64,000 nt of DNA from Perognathus longimembris pacificus (lineage: Eukaryota; Chordata; Mammalia; Rodentia; Heteromyidae). The translations under genes and the position numbers were made by a program. The DNA lies in contig NC_063162.1 of assembly GCF_023159225.1 (NCBI RefSeq), positions 102,502,094-102,566,093 on the forward strand, given 5' to 3'. This document shows, in pieces, positions 1-10,576 of the stretch (within the stretch, counting starts at the first letter, position 1; each line of letters starts with the position of its first letter). The notes below the pieces were generated by a model that was given only the letters and a program-made list of their open reading frames with translations, ran no database searches and had not been told where the DNA came from.

Positions 1-231
1 TCAGTGCACTCTGTAGCAACCTGATCTCTTCCTTAAAGATGGTTGAATCTCTGAGACTGGTTTTCCATGTTGTGTGACACCGTAATGCAGTCATTTCCTC
101 CTTTCTTTCTTGGTGTGGGACCTTGGGACTGTTGTCAGTAGCAATAAGTAGAGGAAACTAATGTGACAGATGGATTGATGGCTGAAGTTTGTACTGGGGG
201 TGCAAGAAAGTGGAGGTCAAATGAGGTCAAT

Positions 232-300
232 GAGTGTGTGTGTGTGTGAGTGCGTGTGTGTGCGTGCATGCGTGCGTGCGTGCATGCGTGTGTACATGTG
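232..300. repeat. TG/TGCG microsatellite
   Basis: Alternating TG with TGCG and TGCA variants. A CT-rich stretch without recognisable content follows to about 480. Confidence 0.85.
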
Positions 301-1084
301 CATGTCCCCATCCCCTCTCTTTCTACCTTTTCACCTTCCTCCTCCCCTCCCTTTTTCCATGCTCTCCCTCTTTCTTTCCCTATCTCCCTTCCTTCCTCTG
401 GCAAAGTGTTTGATCCTTCTCACTATAAGCTACCTGCCTTTCTGCTCTTCTGTCTTCTCTTACCCGTGGCCCCTCCCCACCCCTCAGTCCAGGCCAAATG
501 AAGGTACATGAGAGAAAACAGTACCAGGGACAGCTCCCAGGCTGTCCTACCTAGGAGGGAGTCAAGAACCCTTCTCCCAACACGCTCATCCTCCAGAGGA
601 TTACACATCAGCTTTTCTTTCTTGTTTCTGATTAACTCCAGTTTCACATCCTGCTTGTAGGCACTGGAACCGAAGTCCCATTGAAATTCTGGAAGCATTG
701 ACAGTACAGAAAATGATTGAACCATTCTTTTTAAAGTAGTCACAGGCCTTAGTTGGCCTGGCTCAAGCTTAGTAGACATCGTTGGCAAAAAGTGTCCTTC
801 AGATGGCCCATTGATCCTGATGTGTGGACCTAGTGCACCTGTGCCCATGGGGCTGCCTTATAGGGTGCGTGTGGTAGGAGACACTGGTTTTGGAGAAGTG
901 TAGATTGCACACCAGCACCGGAGGGGCAATTCATAGTTGCTCTGGGTTATTCTGTTTGTAGGCATTCTACTTCTCTGCTGAGATTGTGAGTATTCAACAT
1001 AAGGTTAGGACATTCTTTACCACTATCAGATGTCTTATGTGTACTTATACAAGAAGTTTTATACGACAAGGCTGTATGAATTTT

Positions 1085-1169
1085 GTAACTCGAGGTTTAT
1101 AGTTTTTGTATACTTCAAAAATTTTTAAATATATATGAAATTTTATATATACTAGAAATACATATATAT

Positions 1170-1205
<36 letters not shown>
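1085..1205. repeat. AT-rich stretch ending in a (TA)/(CA) microsatellite
   Basis: ATATAT runs flank a short CACACA core at about 1170-1182. It abuts an antisense B1-type fragment. Confidence 0.8.
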
Positions 1206-1217
1206 TTGAGCCACAAT

Positions 1218-1340
1218 GCCATTTTTTACTCTTTTTGTAGTTAATTGGAGAAAAAGTCTCACAGACTTTCCTGCCTGGCTTTGAACTGTGATCCTCAGAT
1301 CTCAACCTGACTAGCTAGAATTAGCCACTAGTGCCCAACA
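1218..1340 (-). repeat. B1-type SINE fragment (antisense)
   Basis: Antisense of the 7SL-like head seen elsewhere, with a degraded 'GAGTAGCTAGGATTA' equivalent near 1307-1320. Confidence 0.6.
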
Positions 1341-1655
1341 GTATATTTTGTTATTTAATATATGTTATTTCATGTATATTTATTTTTAAATAAATGTACT
1401 TATGAATATAACATATTTATGAATGCAATTTATTTAATAATTATTTAAATATATTTATTTAATATTTAATTTATATTTATTCAAAGCTCATTTAAGTTAC
1501 TTAACTAATTATTTTATAGCAATTTAATTACTATTTATATTTAATATTCATTTGAATATATTTATTAGCATAGCATATTGTACTAATAGTATATTAATGA
1601 ATAAACGTAAAACTATGATATTTTATTAACATACAAATATTTTTAATAAATGGAT
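1341..1655. repeat. AT-rich low-complexity block
   Basis: Repeated ATTTATTTAA/TTTAAATATA words with very low GC. No gene or known element is recognised. Confidence 0.7.
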
Positions 1656-2075
1656 AGGACATAAAATTTACCATGCTAGCCAGTCTTAATGTTCCTTCAT
1701 TATTGTGCAGTCGATCTCTAGAATTCTTTTCAAAGCAAATTCTTACCCATTCCCTTCTCCTGCTCCCTGGCAACCACTGCTCTGTGTTGTATGTCTATGA
1801 ATGTGACTGATCTGTGTACCTTGTTAGGTGGAATAATATAGTATTTGTTGTTTCATCACTGGCTTATTTTACTTAGCATATTGCCAAAAAGAAAGATTCC
1901 TTCTTTTTTAAGGAAATAATACCATGTTTGTTTATTACTCATGCTTTGCATTGGTGGAATGTGGCTCTTGCAGATGATGCTGCTATGCACATAGGTGTTC
2001 AAATACCTTTTTGAGATCCTGATTTTTAAAACTTATGACTTATTTTTAAATGGGGTGAAGAATCCTGTTTCATAG
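1655..2075 (-). mobile_element. Old L1 3'-UTR fragment (antisense)
   Basis: Resembles, from memory, the antisense 3' end of mammalian L1M/L1MA elements, including the 'CCCTGGCAACCACTGCTCT' and 'GCTGCTATGCACATAGGTGT' blocks. It is strongly diverged and non-functional. Confidence 0.7.
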
Positions 2076-2124
2076 TATCACACAACTTTGCATATGTTTA
2101 TTAGCTTTTGGAAAGAATCAAGGA

Positions 2125-2515
2125 TATGGCAATGTCTTTGTCACTTTTCTGCTGCTATAACAAAAGCCCACAGACTGGGTGATTTATAAAGAAAAGATAC
2201 CTATTTTTCACATTCTGGAGGCAAAGCGGTCTAAGATCAGGATGCTGGTGTCTGGCATTGGTCCTCTAGCTGAGACACAACATGGCAGAGGGCCTCTCAG
2301 AGTGTGGGTGCACTGACAAAGCCTGTTAGCTCAGGTCTCCCTTCTTCTTGGTATAAAGCTACTAATCCCAGCATAGGGCCCCTACCTCATGATTTCACAG
2401 AACTCTAATTACCTCTCAAAAATTATACCTCCAAACACCATCTAAGTATGAATTTGGGGATGAAGTTTCTAACATGAATGTTGGGGAGCACATTTAAATC
2501 ATGGCAAGTGCTAAT
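2125..2515 (-). mobile_element. MaLR (MLT1/MST-like) LTR, antisense
   Basis: Begins with a 'CTGCTGCTATAACAAAAG' block and ends with a 'GGGAGCACATTTAAATCATGGCA'-like block. These are the antisense ends of mammalian MaLR LTRs as I remember them, with 'GACTGGGTGATTTATAAAG' near the start. It is an ancient diverged solo LTR. Confidence 0.7.
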
Positions 2516-2570
2516 TTCACTGGGGAACAACTATATTGCATTTTAGCTCATTTTTTTCAAGAACTCTTTT

Positions 2571-2670
2571 TTACTTTCAATTTTTAAAATTATTTTTATC
2601 ATTATAAAAGTAATGAACAGAGGAGCTACAGTTACATAAGTCAGGTAAAGGAATTTTGTTAGAACTGACA
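2571..2670 (+). repeat. Unclassified interspersed repeat, copy A
   Basis: Shares the core 'GTTACATAAGTCAGGTAA' with three other copies in this window (18592-18735 minus, 43984-44068 plus, 52455-52590 plus). I cannot assign it to a named family. Confidence 0.55.
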
Positions 2671-3025
2671 TGTGAGTGCTTAGCGAATCACCATTCAATA
2701 GACAGTAGCAGCAGGTCAGCTCATGCTCTCATTGGCTAACACACCAATCAAGGGCAGAACTGGAAGTGACATCACATATTACTAAAATCCTCCATTCTAG
2801 TTTCCCTTCTCACAACATGAAGTCCCACACCGCCCTTCTCCAAGCCAAGAAGGCACACCAACCCAGAGGGAAAGTAAGTGTTGTCCAGCCACATTCTATT
2901 CCACCACGGAGCATCCTTTTCATTGGCAAAGATCTGTACCTAATATCTGTGATCCTGTTTCAGAGTCAGAATAGGGGCAAGGCTACAAAAATAATTGCCT
3001 GAATGGGTTGATCAAAGAAATGATC

Positions 3026-3240
3026 TGCCACGTGCCAGTGGCTCACACATAATCCTAGCTACTCAGGAGGCTGAGAGCTGATGATTAGGGTTGAAAACCA
3101 GCTAAGCGGGAAAGTATATAAGACTGATCTCCAGTTAACCACTGGAAAAACCAGAAATGGAACTGTGGCTGAAGTGGTAGAGCTCTAGCCATGAGCAAAA
3201 AAGCTCAGAGACAGCACCCAGGCCAAGCCCCAGGAAAGAA
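3026..3240 (+). repeat. B1-headed dimeric SINE with Geo-type right monomer
   Basis: A 7SL/B1-like head ('CCTAGCTACTCAGGAGGCTG') is followed by the right monomer ('TGTGGCTGAAGTGGTAGAG' to 'AAGCCCCAGG'). The tail has become GGAA-rich (3241-3290). Confidence 0.8.
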
Positions 3241-3296
3241 GGGGGAGAGGAAGGAAGGAGAGAAGGAAGGAGGGAGGTAGGGAAGAAAAGAAAGGG

Positions 3297-3535
3297 GTTA
3301 GCGGCTCACATGTATACTCCTAGCTACTCAGGAGACTGAGATCTAAGGATCGTGGTTCAAAGCCAGCCCAGGCAGGAAAGGATGTGAGACTCTTATCTCC
3401 AATTAACCACTAGAAAACCTGAAATGGTGCTGTGGCTCAGAGTGGGTGAATGCTAGTCTTGAGCAAAAAGGATCAGAGACTGTGCCCAGACCCTGAGTTA
3501 AAGCCCCATAACGGACAAAATAAAATAAAATAAAA
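3297..3535 (+). repeat. B1-headed dimeric SINE
   Basis: Second tandem copy with the same architecture, ending in an (AAAAT)n-like tail that runs into a purine tract. Confidence 0.8.
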
Positions 3536-3692
3536 GGGGAGGGAGGGAGGGAGGGAGAGAAGAGAGAAGGAGGGGGTAGGGGGAAAGGAAGGGAAGGATG
3601 GAGAAAGGAAGGAGGGGGAAAGGGAGGGAAGGAGAGGGAAAAGGGAGGGAAGGAGGGAGGTAGGGAGAGAGGAAGGGAGGGAAAAGGAGAAG
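3536..3692. repeat. Purine (GGA/GAAGG) tract
   Basis: About 155 bases of almost pure A/G made of GGGA and GGAAGG units, directly downstream of the SINE tail. Confidence 0.85.
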
Positions 3693-4302
3693 CTAGCCAG
3701 TCATGTGAATGGAAAAGATTTCTCCCCTGCCAAAACTAGCCTCTCTTTCATGCCCGGCATTGTCTGCAGGCATGTAAGAGCCATGTTCTCAATCATTTAG
3801 CATTCAAATAGCTAAGTCGGCTCCACTCTCAGCTCAAAGATGATTAGGGAGCCAAAGTGTTAGCATCCAACTCTCCTGCCAAGAGGAAAGGGAATCTAGT
3901 TCAGAGACCAAAGCAAAGCTTATTCATCTTATCTTTCAAGACCTTAAACCAGAGTCCTCCACAGCCCCCCCACACCCCCAGCCATAGGTCCTCCAGCATT
4001 AAAGAGCAACAGAAATCAAATACCTATCCATGACAGGAGAAATAGCGGAGAAATGGGGTGAAGGTGACAGATTCTGAAGAGTGAATGTACACCTTTGTGC
4101 TCTTGCCTTCTTAAAATTCATCCTTTCACCTGCCAGCCTGGAGAATTACCTATTTACATAACTAGCTTCCTAAAATGGAATATTGGATAATGGTACATGG
4201 CGGCTTACTTCATTCGAGCCCATCCCCAGGATAGGAGAATGATCCAGAAGCTCTCCGACAGCATGGAGTATGGCATGCTGGCTTAAAGCCATGTGTCTGT
4301 GT

Positions 4303-4348
4303 GGCCTGATCCTGTCAGAGCTAAGCAGGTGTCAGGCCTGATTGGGCC
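4303..4348 (+). other. 5S rRNA-like fragment (possible)
   Basis: The stretch containing 'AGCTAAGCAGG', a TC.GGCCTG.TT block and an upstream CTGATC reads like the internal control region of vertebrate 5S rRNA. Flanks do not continue the similarity. It could be a 5S pseudogene scrap, a 5S-headed SINE3 relic, or chance. Confidence 0.35.
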
Positions 4349-4673
4349 AAAGTGGAAGAGTACAGAGCAGGGAGGGGGGGCTGATTCAACAGTGGTCTGC
4401 TGTCTGTCCCTCACCGACAGCATCTCTTCCTGGGTTTCACAACAGGGTCCTTGTTCTGCCCACAGTGCTGTGTCAGACATGACCCACATACAGGACTTGA
4501 TGGGGGTGGGAGAACTTATAGGATCCATGGGGACAACCCAGCGCGGGAGCTAATCAGTAGCTCTGATCCATGCCCGGGCTCTGTGCCAGACTCGCACCCC
4601 CCATTGGTCCTCTCCACTGCACAAATCTCCCTCCCATCAAAACTGGAACCATGCTGCTTGCTTATAGGAGGAG

Positions 4674-4681
4674 TATAAATA
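4674..4681 (+). promoter_or_regulatory. TATA-like box upstream of ATXN7L1 exon
   Basis: TATAAATA lies 64 bases before an ATG at 4738. That ATG is in frame with the exon starting at 4785, with no stop between. It may mark an internal promoter with a short alternative N-terminus, or be fortuitous. Confidence 0.25.
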
Positions 4682-4784
4682 AGTGATAAGGAAGTGTTCT
4701 GATACTGATAAGCGGGTGTAGCTCCTCAGTAGGCCAGATGTATCAAAGAAGGCAATTGTGTGTGTTTGTTCCTTTATTTTTCAG

Positions 4785-4899
4785 TGTTCCGGTTCCCGTA
4801 GTCAGTTTAGAGAAAATTCCTAACCTAGTGAAGGCAGATGGTGCCAATGTCAAAATGAACTCTACAACCACTACTGCAGTCACTTCTTCCTCCTCCTCC

Positions 4900-4934
<35 letters not shown>

Positions 4935-4935
4935 C

Positions 4936-4970
<35 letters not shown>

Positions 4971-5173
4971 CTCCTCCACCACCACCACCACCTCTTCCTC
5001 CTCCTCTTCTGCTGTCTCCGCCCCACCTCTAATTAAGCCCATCCTGATGTCCAAGTCGGTGCCACCTTCACCTGAGAAGATCTTAAATGGCAAAGGGATC
5101 CTGTCTGCCACCTTAGACAAGAAACACCAAAATGGCACCAAAAACAACAACAAGCCTTACCGGAGACTTTCAG
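4785..5173 (+). CDS. ATXN7L1: ATXN7L1 coding exon with polyserine tract
   Basis: Coding exon of ataxin-7-like 1, a nuclear SAGA-associated protein family in which ATXN7-type subunits anchor the deubiquitinase module through a zinc-binding SCA7 segment. The acceptor AG is at 4783-4784 and the donor GT at 5174. The exon begins with the last base of a split codon and ends one base into the glutamate codon completed at 8088. The protein reads VPVPVVSLEKIPNLVKADG, then MNSTTTTAV, then 31 serines, 5 threonines and 6 serines, then PPLIKPILMSKSVPPSPEK and PYRRLS. The human protein, as I recall it, has only a short mixed Ser/Thr stretch at this place, so the run is an expansion. The tract is almost pure TCC/TCT codons (4885-4977) plus ACC codons (4978-4992). 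Matching flanks make the gene assignment secure. Confidence 0.93.
4885..5010 (+). repeat. (TCC/TCT)n-(ACC)n coding trinucleotide repeat
   Basis: Thirty-one consecutive Ser codons (TCC broken by occasional TCT), five ACC codons, then six more Ser codons, all inside the ATXN7L1 exon. The minus strand is a GGA/GAGGA purine tract. Confidence 0.95.
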
Positions 5174-8087
5174 GTATGTGTTAGTATCATTAGAGTCTGG
5201 TTCATAATAAGACTAAAACTGAGTCCCTTGTGTAACCAAGGGATGATACGGTCATATAATTAAGCAGCTCTGTTTCATTGCCAAGGGAACATGGAGTATA
5301 TTTGCAAACAGGACCCCCATCTGAAAATGCAAAGGAGAACTGATTCTCTTATTCCAGGGGCAGAAAAAGCCTCCAGCTTTGTGAAGTATTTAGCAGGAGT
5401 TACCCCCAGTGGCTCAAGAAGCAGTATGCTCTGCACAGACTGCTAGTCTGTGAACTCTGTAGAGTTAGCAGGGAGCTGAGCAACCAATGCTGCGTGGCTG
5501 TACGTACCCTGGCTGCTATAGAAGCTCCTGGCCCCTGTGGAAGCATGACTGCTATAAAGTTGGGTAGTCCACCAGGATGTCTCATAGCTTGCTGGGCCAC
5601 TGCACAAGAAGACATGGGCCTCTAGCCTTCACATTGCAGGACTCTAGGTTGATTCTGCAAGTGGAGCTCTCTCTGTCCCTTCCCCATAGTCAGGGTGGAA
5701 TTCCCACTGGGGATAGTACTACATAGTGGGGGTTGGGAAGTTGTCTGAGCAGATACATAGCTACTCTTTATGGTGACAGGTGCCCTGTTAGAGGCCCCAT
5801 GGGAATAATATTTGCTTTGGATCTGTCCAAGAAGGAAATATGGAAGTTCTGTTATCTCCAAATGACCAAAGGTGTAAACTTCATAATTTCTCCACACACC
5901 AAGGGTGCTATCTAACGGTGGCCAGGAAAAATAAAATACAGTGAAAGCTAACCATTGAAAGAAAAGGTATCTTCTGGTGTGAGCAAGGGTTTTAAGCACT
6001 CTAGGAGGTGTGGGTAATTTCTTACTTTCGACTTCATGTTTATCTGCATTTTTAGTTTTCTACTGTACATCTGTAATTCTAAAATGGTGTCTTTTTTTTT
6101 TTTTTAAGTACTTCAGGCCCAGAGCATTAAAGCAAGACAAGTACTGTGCCTGGCACAACTTTCCATGTCTTGTTCACACACTATCAAGAGAAAGGGAGAG
6201 CTGGGGGTATGTCTCAACTGGTAGAATGCCTCCTGCCCAACAAGCACAGGGCCCTGAGTTCAAACCTCAATACCGTAAAAACACAAAAAGAAAACCGGAG
6301 AAACATAGAGCCTATTTCTGTCTACAAGCATTGTAGGGGTCTCGATTCATGGGCTGAGTCCCCAACTTCCCTCTTCCCAAATGGCTAGTGCAGAAATGGG
6401 TGGCCACATCCCTGGGGGAAAACAGAAAAGGCCTGTCTTGAGTCCAGAAGCCATGGGGCTCTCTACAACAGAGGCATGACCGTGGCTTTCAGCTGGCATC
6501 CCAGTCCCAGTCTGAAGTTGTGTAGGGATTTTGATTTTGTGTGTGTCTGTGTGTGTGTGTGGTTATTTTCATTTTGTGGGTTATTTTATTTCATTGGAGC
6601 TTTTGCTTGTTTCTACCTCACCCTCACATTTGGCAAGCAGTGCCTACCCCAGCCAAAACCTCTCTCAGTTCTAGACCAACATGAGGTGCTGGTGTGGGTT
6701 TGGACCCCAGGAGGAGACCACCACAGCAGACAGCCTGGAGCCTGGCACCCAGGCACCCTGCTGCCTGCTAAGAAAAGAGTTCCAAGAAAAGAACATCTTC
6801 AGGACTAGCAGTTTTCATCCCTGAAAAAAGGAAGTGTTAAAAAAAAAAAGGAGGGTCAAAGCACAAAAAAGGAGGGAGGCATTTTGATAGCTGTGAGTAT
6901 AGGATGGCTTGCTTGCACACGTCAACATAACCACCAGAGCAGTGACCCTGAAACTCCTTTGAAACTAGAACATTCATTCATTATGCTCCAAGTTTATGCC
7001 ACCAATTGCAAGCAGCTTCCAGTCTAGGGAAACTCTCTTGAGTTTGTAGCCCTAGGGATGCCCCAAGTTGCTGAAGAACCCCTGCTAGCGGCAGCCACCT
7101 CACACACCCAAAGCTGTGCATTCCTGCTCTGCAGGACTCAGGTTGTGCTGGGTGCCTTCTAGAAACAACACAAACAAACCAACTTCAACTCTGACAAGCC
7201 CTTAAAAGATGGTCCCCTATCCTCACGTTTTCCAAGGATGGAGGGCACTTTTGATATCCCAGAAGCAATGAAGGATCCTTAGATGTAATCTCCACACAAG
7301 CCATCAACAAGAAAGCAGTCCAACCAGAAAGATATAGGGAAAGCCACGCCTCCCCAGCCTTCATCCAGGAGAGCCAGGGTACCTTGTCCTGTGAGGCTTC
7401 AGGGCCACGACCGGGACAGAGCAAGCTGTGAGATTACCAAGCCCTGCTCTCAAGGCACTTCAGGTTTAGCCACATTGAGACTTTTCCCTGCCCTTATCTG
7501 TGGCTTTGCAAGAATGTTCTGAATCAGGAAAATGATTTAGTTGGTTCACAAGGCTGTGTGGAAAGCCTGCACTCAGGGCTTTGCAGAGCACGAGGGGCAG
7601 GTCAGGCTGACATGTCAAGGAACAGTCTCCCACCTAAATGGCTAAGGTAACAGGAAGGCCAGAGTGAGGGGCGGAGCTAGGAACTCTGGGAGCAGCCTGG
7701 GAAGCAAGGGTTCCTGGGTCTCAGGTGACTGTCCCTGACCTGCATCTGCTATGCTCAAAGTGCCAAGAACCTGTAGAACCATTTTAAGTATAATAAAGTA
7801 CTGTAAGTAGCCTGACTCTTTTGCTTCTGGTGACGCCTCCCACCCTATTCCTTTGCTGGATTTAGGAAGGCGGAGTTCAGAGGAGGGTGCCATCTTTCCC
7901 TCAGCAGTTCTTGAAGCATATTAGCAGCTGGTTAAAAAAGAAAAGAAAAACAGGAGAAAAACAAAAAAAAGATTGCCTGACAATGTCTCACTTGTTGGTG
8001 CATATGTGCATTTTTTAATGTACTCTTAATGCCAAATCCTATTTAGTCTCCCTTTTTCTTATATTTTTTATTTGTTTCTTAAACCAG
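5174..8087 (+). other. ATXN7L1: ATXN7L1 intron
   Basis: Intron between coding exons. It contains one ID-type SINE (6194-6285), short poly-T and TG runs (6089-6106, 6538-6562) and A-rich bits near 6840 and 7930. The rest (5174-6090, 6560-8080) is apparently unique sequence in which I recognise no gene. Confidence 0.85.
6194..6285 (+). repeat. ID-type SINE
   Basis: tRNA-Ala-like SINE: GCTGGGGGTATGTCTCAACTGGTAG A-box region, then the B box 'GAGTTCAAACC', then an A-rich tail. Confidence 0.7.
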
Positions 8088-8170
8088 AGAGAGAATTTGA
8101 CCCAAATAAACACTGTGGAGTATTGGATCCCGAGACAAAGAAACCTTGCACAAGATCCCTCACCTGCAAG
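8088..8170 (+). CDS. ATXN7L1: ATXN7L1 coding exon, SCA7 zinc-binding domain (first half)
   Basis: Acceptor AG at 8086-8087, donor GT at 8171. After completing the split Glu codon it encodes REFDPNKHCGVLDPETKKPC and TRSLTCK, ending in phase 0. This is the core of the SCA7 zinc-binding segment (Cys-x9-Cys-x5-Cys-x2-His, the His being in the next exon). In ataxin-7 this segment contacts the nucleosome/SAGA deubiquitinase module, and the same role is inferred here. All four ligands are intact across the exon pair, so the domain is predicted to fold. Confidence 0.95.
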
Positions 8171-8360
8171 GTATTTCTCTTTCCATAAAAAATACTATCT
8201 GCTCTAGCTGGGGCCTTTGTCGAAATGTTTGCATGCCACTTTCTGCACACGGCAGGGTGTGGATCCTCGACATGACCTCCAGCTGTTCTTTGTAAGGGAA
8301 ATGCTTTCTTCTCATCCATGGTAGCAGAGTGCCTGCCTCAAGCTGGCTAGCTTTTTAAGG

Positions 8361-8414
<54 letters not shown>

Positions 8415-9075
8415 TAGGCTTCCCCAGTTACTTGGGAGGCCAGACAGTAAATTGTATTTATAGGCACTCACAGGCGGTTCTAAAGCCTGCTACGGTTTAA
8501 TGTATGCAGGAGCGGCGGCGGCGGTGGCAGCAGCGCCCTGAAAGGCAGCCCTAGGGAGAAGGGTGAGATGCTACACCCTTGATCCAGCCACCCGGGGTGG
8601 CCAGAGGACAGAGGACCCAAGGTGGCTGACTGCCACTGAGTATCCCAGAGCTCCGATTTTCCTCCTGAACTGCTAGTGCTTCTTGGCATCAGGATGGCAG
8701 CTAAGGCCCTCTCTGCCTAGTGGCTCTGTTTGTCTGAGCTGACTGGAGCCTCCCACCTGCCCTTGGATTAACTCTAGCATTCCCTCACGCTTGCCTTTCA
8801 TCAAAGAGGTTGTCGCGGGTTCTGCGTGGAAACTCGTCATCTCGTGCCATTTGTTTGGAGGAAGCATTGGCTTGTTAACATCAGGAGTGTAGAGCATGGT
8901 TGCATCCTGGGATCTCAGCCTCTCCCCAGCCACAGAACAAGAGCTGTTGTATTGAAGTTGACTTGTCAAGCACCTCTAAATTGCCATGGTTGCTATTTCT
9001 GAAATGCAAGGGCCCAGGGAAGCAGGTTTATGTGCTGATCAAAGAGGCTGTGCTTCTCATCTCTCTTCTCCTTAG
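8171..9075 (+). other. ATXN7L1: ATXN7L1 intron
   Basis: Contains a (GA)n run at 8360-8412 and a short GGC/GGT-rich stretch at 8511-8535. The remaining sequence is not recognised as any known element. Confidence 0.85.
8360..8412. repeat. (GA)n microsatellite
   Basis: Uninterrupted GA dinucleotides after a GGGAGGGA lead-in. Confidence 0.95.
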
Positions 9076-9326
9076 ACACACTCACTAAGCCATCGGAGGG
9101 CAGTCCCAGGCCGGAAAAAGCAATTCGACCTCCTCCTGGCAGAACACAAAGCCAAGTCCCGGGAGAAAGAAGTTAAAGAGCATCTCCCGACTACCACAAG
9201 GGAAATACTTCCAAACCAGGCTGGGCTAGTGCAGGATTCTCTGCCCGGATCTTCAGGGAGCTCCGGGCCAGAACCGAAAGTCACATCCCCTGCGAAATCC
9301 AGGCCACCCAACTCCATACTCCCCAG
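9076..9326 (+). CDS. ATXN7L1: ATXN7L1 coding exon, SCA7 domain (second half) and linker
   Basis: Acceptor AG at 9074-9075, donor GT at 9327; phase 0 in, phase 2 out. It begins THSLSHRRAVPGRKKQFD, supplying the His ligand of the SCA7 motif and the conserved basic segment R-A-V-x-G-R-K-K-x-F-D that follows it in the ataxin-7 family. Then LLLAEHKAKSREKEVKEHL and a Ser/Pro-rich linker to PPNSILPR. Compared with my memory of the human protein, two residues (Asp-Lys) appear to be missing in the KEVK-EHL segment. The RRAVPGRKK stretch could add to nuclear localisation. Confidence 0.94.
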
Positions 9327-9578
9327 GTAAGTCCTGAATTGGCAATAGAAGCCCTGAATCCTGGGCTAAGGATTGGGTCATGCACTAAGTGAAATCCTAA
9401 TAGATAGTACTATCACAACATAAGGGGCTTTTGAAGTTTAAATGAGGTCATGTGCATAAAGAGCCTTAGCCACATCATTTGTGTTCAGCAGATTGTACCG
9501 CTGTCTGTCATCATTGTCACCACACCATCAGTCTCTGTAGCAGAGCTTTTATCAGACAGTGTATGCTTTTACAGGGGA

Positions 9579-9655
9579 GCAGTGGGGTGTGGCTCAAGTG
9601 GTAGAGTGCTAGTACTGCCTTGTCCCAGTACAGCCACAAAAAAAAAAAAAGAGCT
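9579..9655 (+). repeat. ID/Geo-like short SINE fragment
   Basis: 'GTGTGGCTCAAGTGGTAGAG' followed by a shortened body and an A14 tail; an internal deletion relative to full copies. Confidence 0.6.
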
Positions 9656-10107
9656 AGAAATAAGAACCTGGAAGGGTGATAGACCAGCTATCAGACAGTT
9701 CCTGGCTACTTGTGATTTTATATTAGTTGACAATTTCTGGGGTGGGATGGGGAAGCCTTAGGTAGATCAGGAGTCAACATGCCTTAGCCCCCTGGGCCAC
9801 ATGAGCCAATTTGCCACAGGATCTGTGATTTATTTTCCCCAACTCTCTGATGATCAAAACCTAGGAGGAAGTTGGCAGGTTTGAGGTTGTTTGTTCTTGT
9901 ATTTCTCTCCATGCCAAGCAGGCTTCCCTTCTAAGCCACCTCTTTGGGGTTTTTATTTGCTTCTCGTAAGCAGAAAAGAATAGACACAAAACAGAATTGA
10001 CACTCGTTTAGTTTAAAAGCAAATTTAAAGTCTATGTATATCTGTTTTGGTGGGCAGTAGACCCAGGTAATGAGACAGAGAACTATATAAATCCAAAAAT
10101 ACCTAAT

Positions 10108-10232
10108 AAGCCAAGTGCCTAGAGTCATATCTGTAATCCTCGCTACTCTGGAGGCTATGATCTGAAAATCACAGTTTGAAGCCAGGCAGGAAAGTGCATG
10201 AGACTCTTGACTCCAGTTAATCACAAACACGA

Positions 10233-10288
<56 letters not shown>
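10108..10288 (+). repeat. B1-type SINE head running into a (CA)n tail
   Basis: 7SL-like head to 'CCAGTTAATCACAAAC', then about 25 CA units (10239-10288). The microsatellite sits where the SINE tail would be. Confidence 0.75.
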
Positions 10289-10292
<4 letters not shown>

Positions 10293-10576
10293 CCATTGAG
10301 TGCTTACTCCATAAGCAAGGTACCAGGTTAGATACTCTCAAGGAGGGGTAGAGAGAAAGAAAAAGATAGAACTAGACTCTGAATTTAAAACTGTAGAGTT
10401 TAGAAAATGAGATATGGCTCAAATATCCAACACTTTGCATAAAAAGGAAACATTAACAATACTCAATGAGAAGTGCAGATAGTTGTGTTATCTGATGTTT
10501 TATGCATGCAGTGTACCTGTATATTATCTAATAAGTAAGTAGGCTTTTGGAGAATATTGCTAGAAAAGGGAGTTGA

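Larger units (their letters stand above)
1..4784 (+). other. ATXN7L1: ATXN7L1 intron (upstream part, partial)
   Basis: The first coding exon seen begins at 4785 after a pyrimidine-rich acceptor, and it starts with the third base of a codon, so this stretch is the end of an intron whose donor lies outside the window. It holds a TG repeat, an AT-rich block, an antisense L1 tail, an antisense MaLR LTR and two SINEs with GA-rich tails. From 3700 to 4784 it is mostly repeat-free. I recognise no exon in it. Confidence 0.8.

Noticed and set aside
4743..5153. 136-codon antisense frame with a glutamate run
   Set aside because: It is the shadow of the ATXN7L1 serine exon; the GGA/GAGGA complement of the Ser codons gives Glu.
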